The notes under the pieces: model-generated
What the model was told of the DNA's origin: nothing
The model's input: only the letters and a program-made list of their open reading frames with translations
The model's database searches: none
Shown here: piece after piece, positions 8,810 to 17,505 of the stretch
Position numbering within the stretch: position 1 is the first letter of the stretch
Layout: the number at the start of each line of letters is the position of its first letter
Translations under genes and position numbers: made by a program
Source of the DNA: Pedobacter sp. Leaf250
Lineage (GTDB): Bacteria; Bacteroidota; Bacteroidia; Sphingobacteriales; Sphingobacteriaceae
Length of the DNA: 64,000 nt
NCBI RefSeq assembly: GCF_920984735.1
Contig: NZ_CAKLBU010000006.1
Location: forward strand, 1 to 64,000
Reading direction: 5' to 3'

Positions 8810-11017
8810 TTATCTATTTTTAAAAGCCACGTAAAATGTTGAACCTGAATTTAGTTTGCTTTCAAACCAAACCCTTCCATTATGCCTTTCAACTATTCTT
8901 TTTACTATGGCTAAACCTACACCTGTTCCCTCAATCTCCTTCACATTGTCCATGCGCTTAAAAAGCTCAAAAACCCTGTCGTAATAACGGTTATCAATTC
9001 CCATACCATTATCCTTTACAGAATAAATGGTTTCTCCACCATCCATATTAGCCGAAACCGAAATTTTAGGCTTTTCTACCATTGATGAGTATTTTACAGC
9101 ATTACTAATTAAATTTGTAAATACTTGAGCAATCATCGTTTTATCACCTTTCAGATCAATTGATTGCCCTAAAATGAGTTCGGCATTGTCTGCTTTAAAA
9201 GCCGCCCACACTTCCGTACTGATCTCTTTTATTAAAGATTGCATATTAACCGTTTCGTAAACAATTTCTGAACGGCCTACTCTAGCTAAATTTAATATCT
9301 CCTTTATCAAAAAATTCATTTTATTGGCGCCACTCACAATTCTGTCCAGCATTTTCTTTCCATTATCATCAAGCGTTTTGTTCTTTAACATCAGCTCTGC
9401 ATATGTTTTAATAGAAGTTAGCGGTGTTCTTAAATCATGTGATATGGTATAACTGAATGTATCAAGCTCCTCATAGGCAGATTGTAGTTTTTCATTCAAC
9501 AATCTTATCTCATTGGCTTTCTTATTAATATGGGCAACAATAATTTCGCGAATGCGTAGCACAGAGGTAATTTCTTCCGGCAACCACTTCTCTGAGGTGT
9601 TATTAACCACTTGCGACCAGGTTTCGAAAGATTTTCTTGGTGAAAGATTGGCTAATCCATCAGCCGAAGGCGTTACAGGCTTATCAGGATTTCCTGCCCA
9701 GTTCACTGTTGACAGTTGTTCTGGCTTAAACCATATCATCACCTCATCAGGATCTTTACTGATAGAACAGGCCAATATTCCGGAAGCTATATCTTTATAA
9801 TTTTTAGCCGGATGAAAAATTTCTGAAAGTCGGTGCGTATAATAGATAGATTCATCACTATTATCTTTGATCCAATCTGCCAATTCCCAAATAGATTCGT
9901 CATCAGGAACTTGACCGATGGTTTTAAGCTCATTTTCAAAAATAATGGCCACACCTGTTCCATTTGTAACGTTTAATAAATTTTTGTCGTGATTGGTTAA
10001 GGCGTCGACTAAATATTTATCACGATTTAAGTGTTCGGAAAGTACAATTGCTGTGCTGTTAAAAAGTTCTACAGCTTCCGAATCTTCTTCTGCCTGTCTG
10101 TATTCCAATGCAGAAGATAATATTTCACCAATTAATTTAGATCCCTCTCTGGCCTTATAATCGATAAATTTTGGACTGTAATTATGACAAGCAATTAAAC
10201 CCCATAATTCTCCATTTGCAATAAGTGAAATACTAAAGCTGGAATATACGCCCATATTCTTTAAATATTGAATATGAATTGGCGAAACTGCTCTTAATCC
10301 GCCATTGGTAAGATCAAGCGGTGTGTTTTCTTTAAAAGTAATTATTGGGGAATCATTGGTATTAACATTAGCAATTAAACGCGTTAGATTAAGTTTATAT
10401 AGTTCCCTTGCTTGTTTTGGTATATCAGAAGCCGGATAATGCAAGCCAAAAAATGGTTCAAGATGCTCTTCTTTTTCTTCGGCAACAACTTCTCCGTGCC
10501 CATCATCCAAAAACTTATAAATCATGATTCGATCATAATTGATTAGTTTTTTAACTTCTACAGCAGCCCCACTCAAAAGAGCTGATACAGATTTTCCCTG
10601 TAGCATGGCAGATGCCGATCTACCTACTAAACTCTGAATATCATATTGTAAACTTACCGGTTCAAACTCTAAAAGCCAATCATTAACTGATTCATTTATA
10701 ATAAGATAAAAAGGATTTTTATTTACTTCTACTGGATATGGACTGATGGCATCAAAGCTTTTTCTGATTACGCCTAGCTTTAATAAATCATCAATATTAA
10801 AATCAGGTTGATTAAAATAACCCGATAAAGCTGAGATTGGCCTATCTAATAAATCTTTAGCAGGCGTAAAGAGGTAATCTCCTGTATTCTCGCTAACATA
10901 AGAAATGGTAAGATCAGTTTTATTAATAGCGATTAAAAAACCATGCGACTGCACTTTGCCCGGAATATGGATTGGCTCTTTGTCACAATTGGTTAAATCA
11001 ACAGAAAGTTTATTCAT
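8810..11017 (-). CDS. bphP: Bacteriophytochrome sensor histidine kinase
   Basis: This red/far-red light sensor has PAS, GAF, PHY, HisKA and HATPase domains in order, in 735 residues. The chromophore-binding Cys sits near the N terminus (LTNCDKEPIHIPGKVQSHG). The GAF domain has PASDIPKQAR and the pyrrole-contact His in IACHNYSP. The PHY tongue has WAGNP and PRKSF. The kinase has SHDLRTPL (phospho-His), a HATPase N box (NLISNAVKYS) and a G box (GTGVGLAIVKRI). An upstream ATG at 11038 is in frame, but I chose the ATG at 11017 because the protein then opens MNKLSVDLTNCDKE, like known members. Its response regulator and heme oxygenase lie downstream. Confidence 0.95.
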   Translation of the reverse strand: MNKLSVDLTNCDKEPIHIPGKVQSHGFLIAINKTDLTISYVSENTGDYLFTPAKDLLDRPISALSGYFNQPDFNIDDLLKLGVIRKSFDAISPYPVEVNKNPFYLIINESVNDWLLEFEPVSLQYDIQSLVGRSASAMLQGKSVSALLSGAAVEVKKLINYDRIMIYKFLDDGHGEVVAEEKEEHLEPFFGLHYPASDIPKQARELYKLNLTRLIANVNTNDSPIITFKENTPLDLTNGGLRAVSPIHIQYLKNMGVYSSFSISLIANGELWGLIACHNYSPKFIDYKAREGSKLIGEILSSALEYRQAEEDSEAVELFNSTAIVLSEHLNRDKYLVDALTNHDKNLLNVTNGTGVAIIFENELKTIGQVPDDESIWELADWIKDNSDESIYYTHRLSEIFHPAKNYKDIASGILACSISKDPDEVMIWFKPEQLSTVNWAGNPDKPVTPSADGLANLSPRKSFETWSQVVNNTSEKWLPEEITSVLRIREIIVAHINKKANEIRLLNEKLQSAYEELDTFSYTISHDLRTPLTSIKTYAELMLKNKTLDDNGKKMLDRIVSGANKMNFLIKEILNLARVGRSEIVYETVNMQSLIKEISTEVWAAFKADNAELILGQSIDLKGDKTMIAQVFTNLISNAVKYSSMVEKPKISVSANMDGGETIYSVKDNGMGIDNRYYDRVFELFKRMDNVKEIEGTGVGLAIVKRIVERHNGRVWFESKLNSGSTFYVAFKNR

Positions 11018-11164
11018 AAAATTTATTAGTACATACAAAAGTATCAGAATTTTTGAATTGACAAATATTACATTTCTTTTAGAATGACTCTAATTAGCTA
11101 TATTCAGTTTTGAGATATATTTTTTATTTTATCTTTGTTCCAAATTTAAAACAATCATCAAACT

Positions 11165-11539
11165 TTGTCAAAAAAGAACATTTTGGTTATAGAAGATAAC
11201 CATGCGATTTTAGATGTTATTACTCTTATTTTAGAAAGCGAAGCTTTTAATGTTGCCGGCCTTAACAAAGGTGCAGATTTCATTAATCATGTAACGGAAT
11301 TTAACCCTGATGTGATTATTATGGATATTATGTTGCCAGATGTTGATGGAAGAGTTCTATTAAAAGAATTGAAAGAAAAATCTTCCACTAGCCACATTCC
11401 TGTTTTAATGATTTCGGCACGATATAATTCTACAAATTATACGCTCGATGGAGTTTCTGCCGACGATTTTATGGCTAAACCTTTTAATATTGATGAGTTG
11501 ATGGACAAAATTTATGCGCTATTAAAAAAGACAAATTAA
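11165..11539 (+). CDS. Single-domain response regulator, TTG start
   Basis: A 124-residue CheY-like receiver has IEDNH, the phosphorylation Asp in IIMDIMLPDVDG, MISAR and the conserved Lys in FMAKPFN. No ATG lies in frame near the start, and the TTG at 11165 gives the expected SKKNILVIEDN opening. It is divergent from the phytochrome operon and could receive phosphate from that kinase or another. Its TAA stop overlaps the stop of the convergent mscS-type gene within a shared TTAA. Confidence 0.88.
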   Translation: MSKKNILVIEDNHAILDVITLILESEAFNVAGLNKGADFINHVTEFNPDVIIMDIMLPDVDGRVLLKELKEKSSTSHIPVLMISARYNSTNYTLDGVSADDFMAKPFNIDELMDKIYALLKKTN

Positions 11540-12351
11540 TCTGGCATACCTGGTAATTTAACACCACCATTTTTTAGATTTTCCATTAACTGTTGCTGAA
11601 ACGATAATTTAGTATCCATAAAGCCATGTGCCTTTACCCAAATATTCATAGCAACTTTATAACCACTATCTTCTAGCGTTGATACCCCGATTCTCCTTTC
11701 GGGAGTTTTTAGGCATCTTTTAAAATCATCAACAGTTTTATTAAATATCTGAACTATTTGTTCGAAATCTATCCCATAACTAAATTTAATTTCGATATCC
11801 AAACGCCTTACACCTTCTTTGCTAATGTTAATAATTACCTCGTTAGATAATTTACTGTTAGGAATAACTACAGAACGGTTATCAAAAGTTCTTACAATTG
11901 TATAAAAAATTTGTATTGATTTTACGGTTCCCTCCTGGCCTTGGGCAATGATATTATCGCCTACTACAAAAGGTTTAAGCAAAAGGATGAGCACACCACT
12001 CGCAAAATTTTGAAGGGTTCCTGATAATGCTAAACCAGCAGCTACGCCAATACCTCCAACAAGCACTGTTAAAAAAGTAAGCTGAATGCCGATAATTTGC
12101 ATCACGCTTAATACCAACACAATCCTTAAAGCAATAATAATTAGACTGGTTAAGAATGGAGTTAACGATGGATTTACTGCCCGTTTTGTCATAGCAGAAT
12201 TTGACCACCTGCTAAAAAGTTTGATGAGCCATAGACCAATAAATAACAAGGAAACACCTAAAATAAAAGCAGGACCTCTATCTATTAACCAATCGTAAAT
12301 TTTGTCGTAAAACCGAGTTACTGTTTCAGTATCTAGCATTATTAATGTCAA
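11536..12351 (-). CDS. Small-conductance mechanosensitive channel (MscS family)
   Basis: This 271-residue inner-membrane protein has three predicted membrane segments: around AFILGVSLLFIGLWLI, the ALRIVLVLSVMQIIGI region, and the pore-lining helix GGIGVAAGLALSGTLQNFAS. The cytoplasmic beta domain follows (LKPFVVGDNI, VVIPNSKLSNEVI). Length fits minimal MscS, which releases solutes during osmotic downshock. The gene is last in a minus-strand run behind a 50-residue Lys-rich gene (7-base gap) and an SpoIIAA-like gene, so the three are probably one stress-related operon. Confidence 0.93.
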   Translation of the reverse strand: MTLIMLDTETVTRFYDKIYDWLIDRGPAFILGVSLLFIGLWLIKLFSRWSNSAMTKRAVNPSLTPFLTSLIIIALRIVLVLSVMQIIGIQLTFLTVLVGGIGVAAGLALSGTLQNFASGVLILLLKPFVVGDNIIAQGQEGTVKSIQIFYTIVRTFDNRSVVIPNSKLSNEVIINISKEGVRRLDIEIKFSYGIDFEQIVQIFNKTVDDFKRCLKTPERRIGVSTLEDSGYKVAMNIWVKAHGFMDTKLSFQQQLMENLKNGGVKLPGMPD

Positions 12352-12358
12352 ACCTCTT

Positions 12359-12511
12359 TTATCCTTTCTTGTCTTTTTTTGGTCCGTTTTTACTTACATC
12401 AACTTTTTTTGCATCTTTTGCAGATGTCACTTTTTCTTCAGAACCTTTAGCTTTAACGGTTTTCGGAGCAGTAGCTTTGTTATCTTCTGCCGATGTTTTT
12501 GAATTTTTCAT
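12359..12511 (-). CDS. Small lysine-rich hydrophilic protein, unknown function
   Basis: A 50-residue frame opens MKNSKTSAEDNK and ends KKDKKG. It is about 30% lysine with Ala, Ser, Thr and acidic residues, no hydrophobic stretch and no signal peptide. It is probably disordered and could bind nucleic acid. It lies in the 175-base gap between the SpoIIAA-like gene and the MscS gene, on the same strand with short spacers on both sides (15 and 7 bases), which supports it being real. No family was recognised. Confidence 0.6.
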   Translation of the reverse strand: MKNSKTSAEDNKATAPKTVKAKGSEEKVTSAKDAKKVDVSKNGPKKDKKG

Positions 12512-12526
12512 ATCTATGAGTTTTGA

Positions 12527-12895
12527 TTAGTCTTCTAATATTAGCCATGCTTTGGCTTCTTCAATTTCATCAGGTTTAAATCCTTTTGATGAACCAGGCG
12601 TTGCAATGGTAAAAACATCACTAAACCATTCCACACCTTTTTCATGACTTACAACAGCAATTTTTTTCCACTTTGTGAAATTTTGTAATCCTGCTTTTGC
12701 ATCTTGAATCCAGGCTCCGGCGGTGAAGTTTTTTACATCGGTTTCCAATACTAAAAGGTATCTTATTTCATCAAACCGATCGGCTGTACGTTTTAATCCA
12801 GGTAGTAAAACATCCTTTATATCATCTCCGGTAACTTCGCCTGTAGCTCTTACACCAAATATTTGATCTGGCAATCCTGTAATTTCCGTTAGCAT
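12527..12895 (-). CDS. SpoIIAA-like (STAS-fold) protein
   Basis: This 122-residue protein matches the SpoIIAA-like family (PF11964). It opens MLTEITGLPDQIFGVRATG, with WKKIAVVSHEKGVEWF in the middle and EIEEAKAWL at the end. Family members have the STAS fold, but their function is poorly known; some lipid or membrane-associated roles have been proposed. It leads the run that continues into the Lys-rich small gene and the MscS channel. No phospho-acceptor Ser of true SpoIIAA was identified. Confidence 0.82.
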   Translation of the reverse strand: MLTEITGLPDQIFGVRATGEVTGDDIKDVLLPGLKRTADRFDEIRYLLVLETDVKNFTAGAWIQDAKAGLQNFTKWKKIAVVSHEKGVEWFSDVFTIATPGSSKGFKPDEIEEAKAWLILED

Positions 12896-13040
12896 ATCAA
12901 TGTAGTTTTTGATAGAACAAGCTAATAGACATAGATGTTTGATAATAAATTAGATTCTAAAAAGTTGTGAGTGAAAAAAAACACTTATCTATTTGATAGC
13001 GTTATAGAAATAGCGTTTATAAAAAGAAAAAATTAACCCT

Positions 13041-14159
13041 ATGAAAAACAAATTATTAAAATTCTCGTCTGCGGTATGCGCAGTTGCGATAACATTGTCA
13101 GCCTGTACTGGCGGCGACAAATCAACAAATTTAACGGATTCTACCACCGCTGATTCGTCTACAGCGGTAGCATTAAAACCAGCTGGCCCTGCTCCAGACT
13201 GGGGACAAACCATTAAACCTGAAATGCAAACTGTTATAGAAAAGCTGGCAAGTTATGGCGATAAGCCAATAGAAACCTTGGATCCAGTTGCTGCTAGAAA
13301 AAACCATACACCTACTGATGCAGTGATGGATTTGGTTAAAGAGAATAACATTGCAGTACCAGCACCAAAAGTTGATACCACAGGTAAAGATATTGATGTT
13401 GCCGGTGGAAAAATACATGTTAGAATATATACTCCAAAAACTGGCAGCGGTCCTTTCCCAGTAATTGTTTATTATCATGGTGGAGGTTTTGTAATTGCAA
13501 ATCTTGACGTTTACAACGCTTCGGCTCAAGGTTTAGCAGAGCAGGTAAATGCCGTAGTTGTTTCTGTAGCTTATAGATTAGCGCCAGAAAATAAATTTCC
13601 AACTGCCCACAACGATGCGCTTGCAGCATACGAATGGGTTGTTAAAAACGCAGCAACTATAAAAGGTGATCCTGCTAAAATTGCTGTTGTTGGTGAAAGT
13701 GCAGGTGGCAATTTAGCCGCTAATGTATCGATTGCTGCAAGAGATAAAAAAATAATGATTCCTGTTCATCAGGTTTTGGTTTATCCAATTGCACAAGCCA
13801 ATATGAATACCGAATCGTATAAACTTTATGCCAATGCAAAACCATTAAATAAAGCAATGATGGGCTGGTTTACTGAAAAGTATTTAACAACAATGATTGA
13901 ATCACAGAATCCTAAAATCTCGTTAGTAAATGCTAATTTAAAAGGTTTACCTCCTACCACAATAATTACAGCAGAAATTGATCCTCTACATGATGATGGA
14001 ACAATGTTGGCAAATAAATTATCTGATGCTGGAGTTAAAGTAAACAGCAGAAATTATGAAGGTGTTACCCATGAATTTTTTGGTATGGCGATTTTGGTAC
14101 CTGAAGCAAAAGCCGCACAAGCATATGCTGCAGAGCAATTGAAAGCTGCATTTAAATAA
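13041..14159 (+). CDS. Secreted alpha/beta-hydrolase lipoprotein (HSL-family esterase)
   Basis: The 372-residue protein has a lipoprotein signal peptide with lipobox LSACTGG (Cys at about residue 22). After a linker rich in Thr and Ser, the catalytic domain shows the oxyanion motif YYHGGGFV, the nucleophile elbow GESAGG, and later DPLHDDG and the histidine of THEFFG. These are the hallmarks of the hormone-sensitive-lipase group (Abhydrolase_3). It should cleave short acyl or aryl esters outside the cytoplasm. It is a single gene with a terminator directly behind it. The natural substrate cannot be told from sequence. Confidence 0.9.
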   Translation: MKNKLLKFSSAVCAVAITLSACTGGDKSTNLTDSTTADSSTAVALKPAGPAPDWGQTIKPEMQTVIEKLASYGDKPIETLDPVAARKNHTPTDAVMDLVKENNIAVPAPKVDTTGKDIDVAGGKIHVRIYTPKTGSGPFPVIVYYHGGGFVIANLDVYNASAQGLAEQVNAVVVSVAYRLAPENKFPTAHNDALAAYEWVVKNAATIKGDPAKIAVVGESAGGNLAANVSIAARDKKIMIPVHQVLVYPIAQANMNTESYKLYANAKPLNKAMMGWFTEKYLTTMIESQNPKISLVNANLKGLPPTTIITAEIDPLHDDGTMLANKLSDAGVKVNSRNYEGVTHEFFGMAILVPEAKAAQAYAAEQLKAAFK

Positions 14160-14163
14160 AAGA

Positions 14164-14197
14164 AAGGCCAGGTAATTGAAAATCAATTCCTGGCCTT
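14164..14197 (+). terminator. Terminator of the esterase gene
   Basis: AAGGCCAGG pairs with CCTGGCCTT, extended by AATTGA/TCAATT past a single bulged T, four bases after the stop. The following sequence is only moderately T-rich. Confidence 0.75.
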
Positions 14198-14241
14198 ATA
14201 CTTTATAGTTTATACTTTTAACTTTATACTTTGTACTTTCA
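14198..14241. repeat. Short degenerate tandem repeat, TATACTTT-like
   Basis: Units close to TATACTTT(A) recur four times with small changes (TATACTTTATAG, TATACTTTTAAC, TTATACTTTG, TACTTTC) between the esterase terminator and the Ku stop. It looks like slipped-strand intergenic filler and no function is evident. Confidence 0.5.
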
Positions 14242-14252
14242 ACCCTCAACTC

Positions 14253-15023
14253 TTAAGCTCCTTTTTTCGAACTCAGACTTTGCATCAATTGATCATATAA
14301 ATCATCACTTGTTGCCTTTTGTGGTTTCATTTTCTTCACAGTAGCCCTTTTGCCTTTTGCTTTGGCTTTAATCATTTTTAATAGCTCATCACTGTAATCA
14401 TCTTTAAAAGAACTCAAGTCGAATTTAGCGCTATATTGTTTAATCAGGGCTAAACCTACATCCATTTCCTTTTTGGTTATTGAAATATCTGTAACCTTAT
14501 TAATTTCTGATAAACTTCTAATTTCTTGCTCAAATCTTATTTTTGTAATTACTATTACGCCATCCATGGGGTGGATAACGCAAAGATTTTCCGTATTTCT
14601 AAGCACAAAACGAGCTACACCAGCTTTTCCTGATTTTTCAAGTGCTTTTAAAAGCAATGCGTATGCTTTTTTGCCTTGTTTCTCTGGTTCTGTGTAATAT
14701 GAGGTTTCATAATAAATTGGGTTGATTTCTTTAATATCAACAAAGTTTTCCAATTCAATAATCTTTGTCTTCTCTGGCGAAGCTTCCTCAAAATCGTGTT
14801 TCTCTAAAATGATGTATTTATCTTTTAAAAAATAACCTTTCACAATTTTTTCAAACGGAACCTCTTTGTGTGTTTTCTCGTTCACACGCTGGTAACGAAT
14901 CTTTTCATGATCGCGTTCATCAAGCATATCAAAATCAAGATGAGTAGTTTGCACACCAGAAAATAATTTCACCGGGATATTAACCAATCCGAATCCAATT
15001 GAACCTTTCCAAATCGATCTCAT
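14253..15023 (-). CDS. ku: Ku protein, DNA end-binding factor of NHEJ
   Basis: The 256-residue protein begins MRSIWKGSIGFGLVNIPVKL, the standard opening of bacterial Ku, and keeps the beta-barrel core (VNEKTHKEVPFEKIVKGY). The tail from about residue 220 is Lys-rich (KAKGKRATVKKMK), as in Ku proteins that bind DNA and recruit LigD. It forms a homodimer ring on double-strand DNA ends. Its usual partner, the multidomain ligase LigD, is not in this window, so ligD would have to lie elsewhere. Length is normal. Confidence 0.95.
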   Translation of the reverse strand: MRSIWKGSIGFGLVNIPVKLFSGVQTTHLDFDMLDERDHEKIRYQRVNEKTHKEVPFEKIVKGYFLKDKYIILEKHDFEEASPEKTKIIELENFVDIKEINPIYYETSYYTEPEKQGKKAYALLLKALEKSGKAGVARFVLRNTENLCVIHPMDGVIVITKIRFEQEIRSLSEINKVTDISITKKEMDVGLALIKQYSAKFDLSSFKDDYSDELLKMIKAKAKGKRATVKKMKPQKATSDDLYDQLMQSLSSKKGA

Positions 15024-15160
15024 AACTATAAGGCTTTAAATTTCATGATTAACAAGCACATAAAACATATTGTTTTGTCATATTAACCAGAAAACTATGC
15101 AAATCAAAACCATTTGTAATCCATTATGTTAAATAAATACATTAATCTAGTTAAGTACCT

Positions 15161-17431
15161 ATGAAGATCGCATATATATCCACTTATCCACCACGCGAAT
15201 GCGGGTTAGCAACATTCAACCAGAATCTAGTTAACGCTTTAAGCTTAAATCCATCATACAATGCACAAAAGAGTTTTGTTGTTGCAATGAATGAATCTGA
15301 TAACCTTGATGAACACGCATATCCAAATGAGGTTAAGTTTGTGATCAGACAACAAAATCAACAAGATTATATTGATGCAGCCAATTTTATTAACGAGAGT
15401 GATATCGACACTGTAATTATTGAACATGAGTTTGGTATCTTCGGTGGTAATAGCGGCGTATTTCTTCTTTCGCTAATTAATAGGTTAAAAAAGCCATTTA
15501 TTACCATATTACATACGGTTCTAAAAGAGCCAAATTTTATGCAACAAACGATAATTAAAGAGATTGCATTAAAATCTTCTAAAATTGTGGTGATGAGCAA
15601 AAAAGCTGTTTTATTTTTAACCAGCATTTACCAAATCCCTAAATCATCGATAAAATTAATTGAACATGGTGTGCCTGACTTGGAGCCAATTCTGAATAAT
15701 GAAGTTGCTCAGAGTGATCTTTTCAAAAACAGAAAAGTCTTATTTACTTTTGGATTAATCAGTCGGAATAAAGGCTTGGAAACCATGATTAAGGCACTTC
15801 CAAGTATTGTTGCTAACCATCCTGAAGTACTATATGTAATACTTGGCAATACACATCCGGGGGTGGTTAAACATAACGGCGAAGAATATCGCGATAGCCT
15901 AAAAGCACTAGCAAAAGAGTTAGGAGTTGAAAATAATATTGCTTTCGTAAATAAATTTGTTTCCGAAGAAGAACTACACCAATATTTAACCGCTTGTTAT
16001 TTATACGTTACGCCTTATTTAAATGAGGCACAAATCACCAGTGGGACTTTATCTTATGCCATTGGTGCTGGAGCTGCAGTAGTTTCTACTCCATATTGGC
16101 ATGCACAAGAATTGTTAGCCGATAATAGAGGAAAGTTATTTGATTTTAAAAATGATAATCAATTAGCGGAAATAGTTAACGAGCTATTAAGTGATGAGAG
16201 TAAGCATCAACAACTAAAACAAAACGCTTACCACTACGGATTGAATTTAAGATGGCCGGCAATTGGTAACGTATATTTAAATGTTTTAGAGGCAGCATTA
16301 GCAGCAGGAAGTAAGCCAGAAAGAATCGTACCTCCTATTATTGATGTGGAAAGTATGCCTGCGCTAAATTTAAGCCACATTTCATTATTAACTGATGATA
16401 CTGGTATTATACAACATGCCCGTTTTGGCATACCTAATTTAAAAGAAGGTTATTGTATTGATGATAATGCCCGTGCCTTGATTATGGCTTTAATGGCATT
16501 TGAACAGGATAAAAATCAGAAAGCATTAAAGCTTATTCCTGTTTATTTGAGTTTTATCCAATATATGCAGTTGGAAGATGGAAATTTTAGAAATTTTTTA
16601 AGTTTTAACCGCAATTACCTTGATGAAGTTGGTTCTGAAGATTCTTTTGGTAGAACGATCTGGTCGCTTGGTTATTTAATTTCAGTTGCTCCCAACAATT
16701 CTTACAGGGAGTTTGGAAGAGAGTTGTTTTCCCATTCAGTAACCCATTTTAAAGATTTGAAATATTTAAGAGGAAAAGCCAATACCATTATCGGGATTGC
16801 CAATTTTTTAAATGCTCATCAGGGAGACGATTTACTAATAAACGAAATTAACAGTTTATCAAAATCACTTATTTCATCCTATCATGCAAATAAAGATGGT
16901 GATTGGCACTGGTTTGAAGATATCCTAACATACGATAATGCAATATTACCTTTAGCTTTATTACATCATTATGAAGTTACCGGAAATTTGGAATCTTATA
17001 ATATTGCGATGGAAAGCATCAAATTTTTAAATAGTTTTTCTTTTGAAAATGGATATTTAAATCCTGTTGGAAATGCTGGGTGGATGAAAAAACATGGGAA
17101 AAATCCAATTTACGATCAACAGGCTATTGAAACTATGGCAATGGTATTATTGTATGCTAAAACCTTTGAGATTACAAAAGATGCGGAATATTTAAACAAA
17201 ATGCACATCAGTTACGAATGGTTTTTAGGTAAAAACAGTCTTCATATTCCTTTATATGATTTTGAAACACATGGTTGTGCTGATGGTTTGCAATTTAACA
17301 GCGTAAATAGAAACCAGGGAGCAGAAAGTACATTAGCCTATTTTATTTCTCATTTAGCCGTTTTAAAAGCAGCTGAAGCAGAATATGTAACACTTGCTTC
17401 GCCATTGGTAGAAGTAGATAAACTAGCTTAA
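15161..17431 (+). CDS. GT4 glycosyltransferase fused to an alpha/alpha-barrel domain
   Basis: This 756-residue protein has two parts. Residues 1 to about 375 are a GT4-type (GT-B fold) glycosyltransferase: ISTYPPRECGLATF at the acceptor side, FTFGLISRNKGLETMI, and a donor-site region NEAQITSGTLSYAIGAG. Residues about 400-750 look like an (alpha/alpha) barrel of the kind found in carbohydrate-active enzymes, including IDDNARALIMALMAF, WHWFEDILTYDNAI and YDQQAIETMAM. No signal peptide is seen, so it should be cytoplasmic. It is convergent with a GH130 gene across a shared terminator. A joint role in making and turning over a mannose-containing oligosaccharide is a guess. Confidence 0.8.
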   Translation: MKIAYISTYPPRECGLATFNQNLVNALSLNPSYNAQKSFVVAMNESDNLDEHAYPNEVKFVIRQQNQQDYIDAANFINESDIDTVIIEHEFGIFGGNSGVFLLSLINRLKKPFITILHTVLKEPNFMQQTIIKEIALKSSKIVVMSKKAVLFLTSIYQIPKSSIKLIEHGVPDLEPILNNEVAQSDLFKNRKVLFTFGLISRNKGLETMIKALPSIVANHPEVLYVILGNTHPGVVKHNGEEYRDSLKALAKELGVENNIAFVNKFVSEEELHQYLTACYLYVTPYLNEAQITSGTLSYAIGAGAAVVSTPYWHAQELLADNRGKLFDFKNDNQLAEIVNELLSDESKHQQLKQNAYHYGLNLRWPAIGNVYLNVLEAALAAGSKPERIVPPIIDVESMPALNLSHISLLTDDTGIIQHARFGIPNLKEGYCIDDNARALIMALMAFEQDKNQKALKLIPVYLSFIQYMQLEDGNFRNFLSFNRNYLDEVGSEDSFGRTIWSLGYLISVAPNNSYREFGRELFSHSVTHFKDLKYLRGKANTIIGIANFLNAHQGDDLLINEINSLSKSLISSYHANKDGDWHWFEDILTYDNAILPLALLHHYEVTGNLESYNIAMESIKFLNSFSFENGYLNPVGNAGWMKKHGKNPIYDQQAIETMAMVLLYAKTFEITKDAEYLNKMHISYEWFLGKNSLHIPLYDFETHGCADGLQFNSVNRNQGAESTLAYFISHLAVLKAAEAEYVTLASPLVEVDKLA

Positions 17432-17445
17432 AATATTTTACCTGT

Positions 17446-17492
17446 AAATACAAAAGGGCTGATTCAATTTTTGAATCAGCCCTTTTGTATTT
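17446..17492. terminator. Bidirectional terminator between GT4 and GH130 genes
   Basis: A perfect 22-bp inverted repeat (17446-17467 and 17471-17492) with a 3-nt loop fills the 74-base gap between two convergent stops. A/T tracts at both ends let it work on either strand. Confidence 0.92.
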
Positions 17493-17505
17493 ATTAAAGA
17501 TTATC

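Noticed and set aside
9513..9800. Plus-strand frame of 95 codons inside the phytochrome gene
   Set aside because: It overlaps the PHY tongue region with the conserved PRKSF motif on the minus strand, which is clearly the coding strand.
11018..11038. Upstream ATG as phytochrome start
   Set aside because: It adds seven residues not seen in the family; the next ATG gives the normal distance to the chromophore Cys.
13173..13629. Minus-strand frames inside the esterase gene
   Set aside because: They lie fully within a well-supported gene with signal peptide and catalytic motifs on the plus strand.
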